Assembly: GCA_023410715.1 (NCBI GenBank)
Contig: JAEYPN010000025.1
Coordinates: 116,445-180,444, forward strand
Reading direction: 5' to 3'
Length of the DNA: 64,000 nt
Origin: Bacillota bacterium
Lineage (GTDB): Bacteria; Bacillota_I; Bacilli_A; Izemoplasmatales; UBA1188
Each line of letters opens with the position of its first letter. Within the stretch, counting starts at the first letter, position 1. The notes below the pieces were generated by a model. That model saw nothing but the letters and a program-made list of their open reading frames with translations, searched no databases and was not told the DNA's origin. The translations under genes and the position numbers were made by a program. This document shows positions 61,281 to 64,000 of this stretch, piece by piece.

Positions 61281-62444
61281 ATGATGAATGATATAATGAT
61301 ACATATAGTACTTGCGACTATTTTATTTCTTAGCATTTTATGCTTAATAATATATCGAAAAAGATATCAACTTTTTAAGTTTATTTTGTCATGCTTGGTA
61401 GTTTCTGGTTATCTTGTCCTCAATCATTATTATGGAACTATAAAATATTTTGAATATGTACCATATATATTAATTGCATACTTGCTTTATGTTGCTTTAG
61501 ATTTTAGAATCTGGATTCGCTTAAAAAAGAATATTACTGAATTTAATTATTTTGAGCTTGAAAAAGAATTGGATGATTTAAAGGATGAATCAGAATTATT
61601 AAGAAAAAGATTTATTAATACTATTACACTAATTAATGAAGGATTAATCTTTTTTCAAGAAGGTGGAAAAAGAATTTTCTTATCAGATAAAGCTAAAGAA
61701 ATATGTTCTTTAAAAGATAATGACTTAAGTATTGAGGAATACGAAAGTATTATTCATCCAGACGATGTTTCCGCGTACGAACTAACCGTTAAAAAGTTAA
61801 ATAAGAAAAATCAAAACTATGAAATAAAATATCGAATTTACGCTGGCGATAAAATGGTTTGGGTCATTGAAAAAGGTAAGATGTTTTCATACAATAATGA
61901 AAATCATATTATCTCAACTATTAAAGGACTAGATATTAAACTATTCCCTGATACTTTTATTCATGAACTAGATTCAATGTTAACAGAAAAAAGCTTTTTA
62001 GTTTACACTGCTGGTTTAATTGAAAAGAAGATTCCTTTCTACATTGCGATGATTCATCTAACTAACATACCAGAGATCAATCAAAAGTTTGGTAGAGAAG
62101 TTGGAAACTTAATGATTGCAGAATACATAAAGAAAATGCGGTTTCATTTTGCGAAAGACGTCAATAGTATTTTTAGAATAACAGGTATTCAGTTTGCCTT
62201 AGTTATCACAGAAAAAGTTAAATATGATACATTACATCGCGCTTTAATATCAGGTGGAGATTTAGTTAATTTAAGACTTACAGTTGGTGGTATTGAACAA
62301 GTTATATACCCTAATTTAGGAGTTGTTGGGTATGAAAGTTCAAGCGAAATTACCGTAGATGAAATTGTCTCTATTGCGAATAAAGCTTTAGTCGAAGCAA
62401 TTAACAACAATCGGCGAAATTATGCCGTTTACGGAGAAAAATAA
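61281..62444 (+). CDS. Membrane PAS protein with degenerate GGDEF domain
   Basis: 387 residues. Three membrane helices (about 6-25, 32-50 and 58-78), a short coiled region, a PAS-like domain (about 105-215, with SIEEYESIIHPDDVSAYELTVKKL and MVWVIEKG), then a GGDEF-fold domain (about 225-385). The signature position reads TGIQFALVI in place of GG(D/E)EF, and the usual metal and inhibitory-site residues are not evident, so cyclic-di-GMP synthesis is unlikely. It may bind a nucleotide or act as a scaffold or sensor, as GdpP-like degenerate domains do, but it has no DHH phosphodiesterase. Followed by ispD after 18 bases. Confidence 0.7.
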   Translation: MMNDIMIHIVLATILFLSILCLIIYRKRYQLFKFILSCLVVSGYLVLNHYYGTIKYFEYVPYILIAYLLYVALDFRIWIRLKKNITEFNYFELEKELDDLKDESELLRKRFINTITLINEGLIFFQEGGKRIFLSDKAKEICSLKDNDLSIEEYESIIHPDDVSAYELTVKKLNKKNQNYEIKYRIYAGDKMVWVIEKGKMFSYNNENHIISTIKGLDIKLFPDTFIHELDSMLTEKSFLVYTAGLIEKKIPFYIAMIHLTNIPEINQKFGREVGNLMIAEYIKKMRFHFAKDVNSIFRITGIQFALVITEKVKYDTLHRALISGGDLVNLRLTVGGIEQVIYPNLGVVGYESSSEITVDEIVSIANKALVEAINNNRRNYAVYGEK

Positions 62445-62462
62445 ATTATAGAGGTGCACATT

Positions 62463-63110
62463 ATGTATGATGCGATAATATTGTGTGGTGGAAAAGGAAA
62501 AAGAACAAATTTATCTTATAATAAGATTTTCTATCCTTTAAATAATAGACCACTGATTACATATACAGTGGCACCTTTTTTACTGGATAAAGATTGTGAA
62601 AATGTTATTATTGTTTATCAAGAAGAAGATTATTTAAAACTTAATGAACTTCTTAAAGATGAAAAAATTAGGTATACTAAAGGTGGCGTAGAAAGGTTTG
62701 ATAGTGTAGAAAATGGCCTTAAAGTATCAAAGTCAGAATATGTTTTAATTCATGATGGGGCTAGGCCTAATGTAACTATGAAACTTTTAGATAATATTAA
62801 AGCGGGAATGTTAAAGTACTCTAATGCTATTCCTAAGGTTAATGTTACTGATACAATTTATAATGCTAAAGAAAAATGCTACGTTGAAAGAAGTAACTTT
62901 TATTTAATTCAAACACCACAAGCCTTTAAAAAAGATGAAATTATAAAAGCTTATAAATTAAAAGAAAATGATTTTTATACTGATGATTCAATGATTTATG
63001 AAAAATATATAAATAAGTCTCTTCATTTTATTGATGGTGATAAAAATAATTTTAAATTCACGACAGTTGATGATGGAGTGTTATTAGAAGGAGTTTTAAA
63101 ATGCGCATAG
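62463..63110 (+). CDS. ispD: 2-C-methyl-D-erythritol 4-phosphate cytidylyltransferase
   Basis: 215 residues from ATG 62463 after AGAGGTG; an upstream GTG at 62454 lies in that ribosome site. The nucleotide-binding loop AIILCGGKGKRTNLSYNKIFYPLNNRPL has Cys-Gly-Gly in place of the usual Ala-Ala-Gly, and VLIHDGARPNV and IQTPQAFKKDEIIKAY are typical IspD. It transfers CMP onto methylerythritol phosphate in the non-mevalonate isoprenoid pathway. Overlaps ispF by 10 bases. Confidence 0.93.
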   Translation: MYDAIILCGGKGKRTNLSYNKIFYPLNNRPLITYTVAPFLLDKDCENVIIVYQEEDYLKLNELLKDEKIRYTKGGVERFDSVENGLKVSKSEYVLIHDGARPNVTMKLLDNIKAGMLKYSNAIPKVNVTDTIYNAKEKCYVERSNFYLIQTPQAFKKDEIIKAYKLKENDFYTDDSMIYEKYINKSLHFIDGDKNNFKFTTVDDGVLLEGVLKCA

Positions 63111-63574
63111 GTTTTTCTAAGGATTTACATTTATTAGATTATGGAAGAAAATTAATGCTTGGTGGGGTTGAAATTGATTACCCTAAAGGGACAGTTGGTT
63201 ATTCTGATGGTGATGCCTTGCTTCATGCAATTAGTGAAGCACTCCTTGGCTCTCTTGCCTTAGGTGACTTAGGTACTAATTTTCCTGTTGGTGATGAAAG
63301 ATACCATAATATTAGTTCGATGATTATCTTAGAAGAGAGCTATAAGAAAATAAAAAATCTTGGTTATAAAATAATTAATGTTGATTCAATGATTTATTGT
63401 GAGGAACCAAAACTAAGCGGATATATTATTAAAATGCGCGAAAAAATTGCTAAAACCCTAGAAATAAATTTAGATCAGATTTCTATTAAAGCGACAACTT
63501 ATGAGAAGACGGGAGAAATCGGAAAATCTTTAGCTTTAGCGGCAGAAGCTGTCTGCTTAATTGATAATATTTAA
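63101..63574 (+). CDS. ispF: 2-C-methyl-D-erythritol 2,4-cyclodiphosphate synthase
   Basis: 157 residues. MRIGFSKDLHLL, GGVEIDYPKGTVGYSDGDALLHAISEALLGSLALGDLGTNFP and the C-terminal SIKATTYEKTGEIGKSLALAAEAVCLI are hallmark IspF, including the zinc-binding Asp and His in DGDALLHA. It catalyses the fifth step of the MEP pathway. The next step after IspD (IspE) is not in the window. A complex terminator follows. Confidence 0.96.
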   Translation: MRIGFSKDLHLLDYGRKLMLGGVEIDYPKGTVGYSDGDALLHAISEALLGSLALGDLGTNFPVGDERYHNISSMIILEESYKKIKNLGYKIINVDSMIYCEEPKLSGYIIKMREKIAKTLEINLDQISIKATTYEKTGEIGKSLALAAEAVCLIDNI

Positions 63575-63959
63575 TCTAATTATAATAAATAGGACTCAAA
63601 TTTTTAACTGCACCCTAGATGTTTGACACATAAAAATGTGATAGAACATTAATTTGAAGGGTGTTTTTTTTAGATTTAAAACTAAGTTTATACACTTAAT
63701 TTAAAAAAACTAGTATAAAAAGATTATCAGAATAACTAAGATATAAAAGCACAGCTAAATCTACTATTGGCAGAAAATCCAATCTATATAAAAATCTTAA
63801 AGTTAATTTAATAGAAAAAGTTTAAAGGCTTTAAATAGAAATTTATACTTAAAATATTAGCAATTTTAATAAAATATTAATGTTAATATAATAATGCATT
63901 AAAATTTCCAAATAAGAATGCATGTTTGTTATAATTATCATATTAGAGGTGGCAACGAT
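63575..63959 (+). other. Non-coding region after ispF
   Basis: 385 bases with no gene. It starts with the terminator at 63611-63671 and ends with a promoter TATAAT (near 63930-63936) and ribosome site AGAGGTGG for the next gene. The middle is AT-rich with many stops in all frames; I see no remnant I can name. Confidence 0.6.
63611..63671 (+). terminator. Terminator after ispF with a long structured stem
   Basis: CACCCT (63611-63616) pairs with AGGGTG (63658-63663) followed by eight T. Inside, ATGTT / AACAT and CACAT / ATGTG can stack as further stems, giving a long hairpin of ~50 bases. Confidence 0.7.
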
Positions 63960-64000
63960 ATGATAGTAGCAGTAAAGGCAATAACAAACATAGAAATTAA
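63960..64000 (+). CDS. Start of a further gene, cut by the window edge
   Basis: ATG at 63960 follows AGAGGTGG at good spacing and a TATAAT ~25 bases earlier; 13 codons (MIVAVKAITNIEI) are visible. Too little to identify. Confidence 0.45.
   Translation, partial: MIVAVKAITNIEI

Noticed and set aside
1..64000. CRISPR arrays or complete insertion sequences
   Set aside because: No regularly spaced direct repeats and no transposase gene with terminal inverted repeats were seen; only the broken serine recombinase marks past mobility.
1..64000. TGA read as tryptophan (mollicute code)
   Set aside because: Trp is TGG throughout and several intact genes end in TGA at the expected family length (second clan-A hydrolase, hslO, yabQ).

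Overview
The window is AT-rich, densely coded chromosome from a low-GC Gram-positive (Bacillota). TGG encodes Trp and TGA is a working stop (for example at 21340-21342), so this is not a TGA=Trp mollicute code. Spore genes are present: cwlJ-gerQ, yabP-yabQ, and spoIIE with a Spo0A-box-like promoter. Their order around gyrBA, rnmV-ksgA and spoIIE-tilS-hpt-ftsH matches the origin region of Bacillus. I read it as an endospore former of the Bacilli/Erysipelotrichia/mollicute-relative branch; genus and species cannot be told from this window.

Layout. 1-9.7 kb: housekeeping genes (gyrB end, gyrA, T-box-serS, HIT protein, gerQ-cwlJ on the minus strand, lipid kinase, rnmV, ksgA, a DUF1461-type membrane protein, tRNA-Thr). 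9.7-32.9 kb: a large accessory glycan locus. It holds a repeat-bearing surface protein, a nucleoside-hydrolase-family enzyme, an LplB/YtcP-type importer with its lipoprotein, three related clan-A hydrolase lipoproteins, a FAD oxidoreductase, a GH2 beta-galactosidase-like enzyme, an ABC ATPase followed by three membrane or exported proteins, ribokinase and a LacI regulator. Two promoters in this locus, 20 kb apart, share the same core and the same LacI-like operator. 33-34.5 kb: a broken CPBP protease gene and a DUF3781 gene. 34.7-38 kb: two GH16-CBM6 beta-glucanase lipoproteins. 38-43.5 kb: glyA, a tiny exported peptide next to an HTH/helical-repeat regulator (candidate peptide signalling pair), an MFS transporter and a DUF2804 protein. 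43.6-47.1 kb: GH84, hslO and dusB. 47.3-50.8 kb: a decayed island with two RHS-core remnants around a broken serine recombinase, plus unusual hairpins. 50.8-60.5 kb (minus strand): spoIIE, tilS, hpt, ftsH, rqcP, yabP, yabQ, a zinc-binding-type lipoprotein and lysS. 60.6-64 kb: maf, a PAS/degenerate-GGDEF membrane protein, ispD-ispF and the first codons of another gene.

How it fits together. Surface hydrolases (three clan-A enzymes and two GH16 enzymes) would cut a polysaccharide at the cell surface. The lipoprotein and two permeases would import oligomers, and cytoplasmic GH2, FAD oxidoreductase, nucleoside-hydrolase-like enzyme and ribokinase would finish the work under LacI control. The ATPase at 28.2 kb is the only candidate motor in the window for the importer. 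The most novel-looking items are the peptide/regulator pair at 39.6-41.1 kb, the four-gene ATPase-membrane module at 28.2-30.8 kb, and the three-copy hydrolase family at 18.8-23.2 kb.
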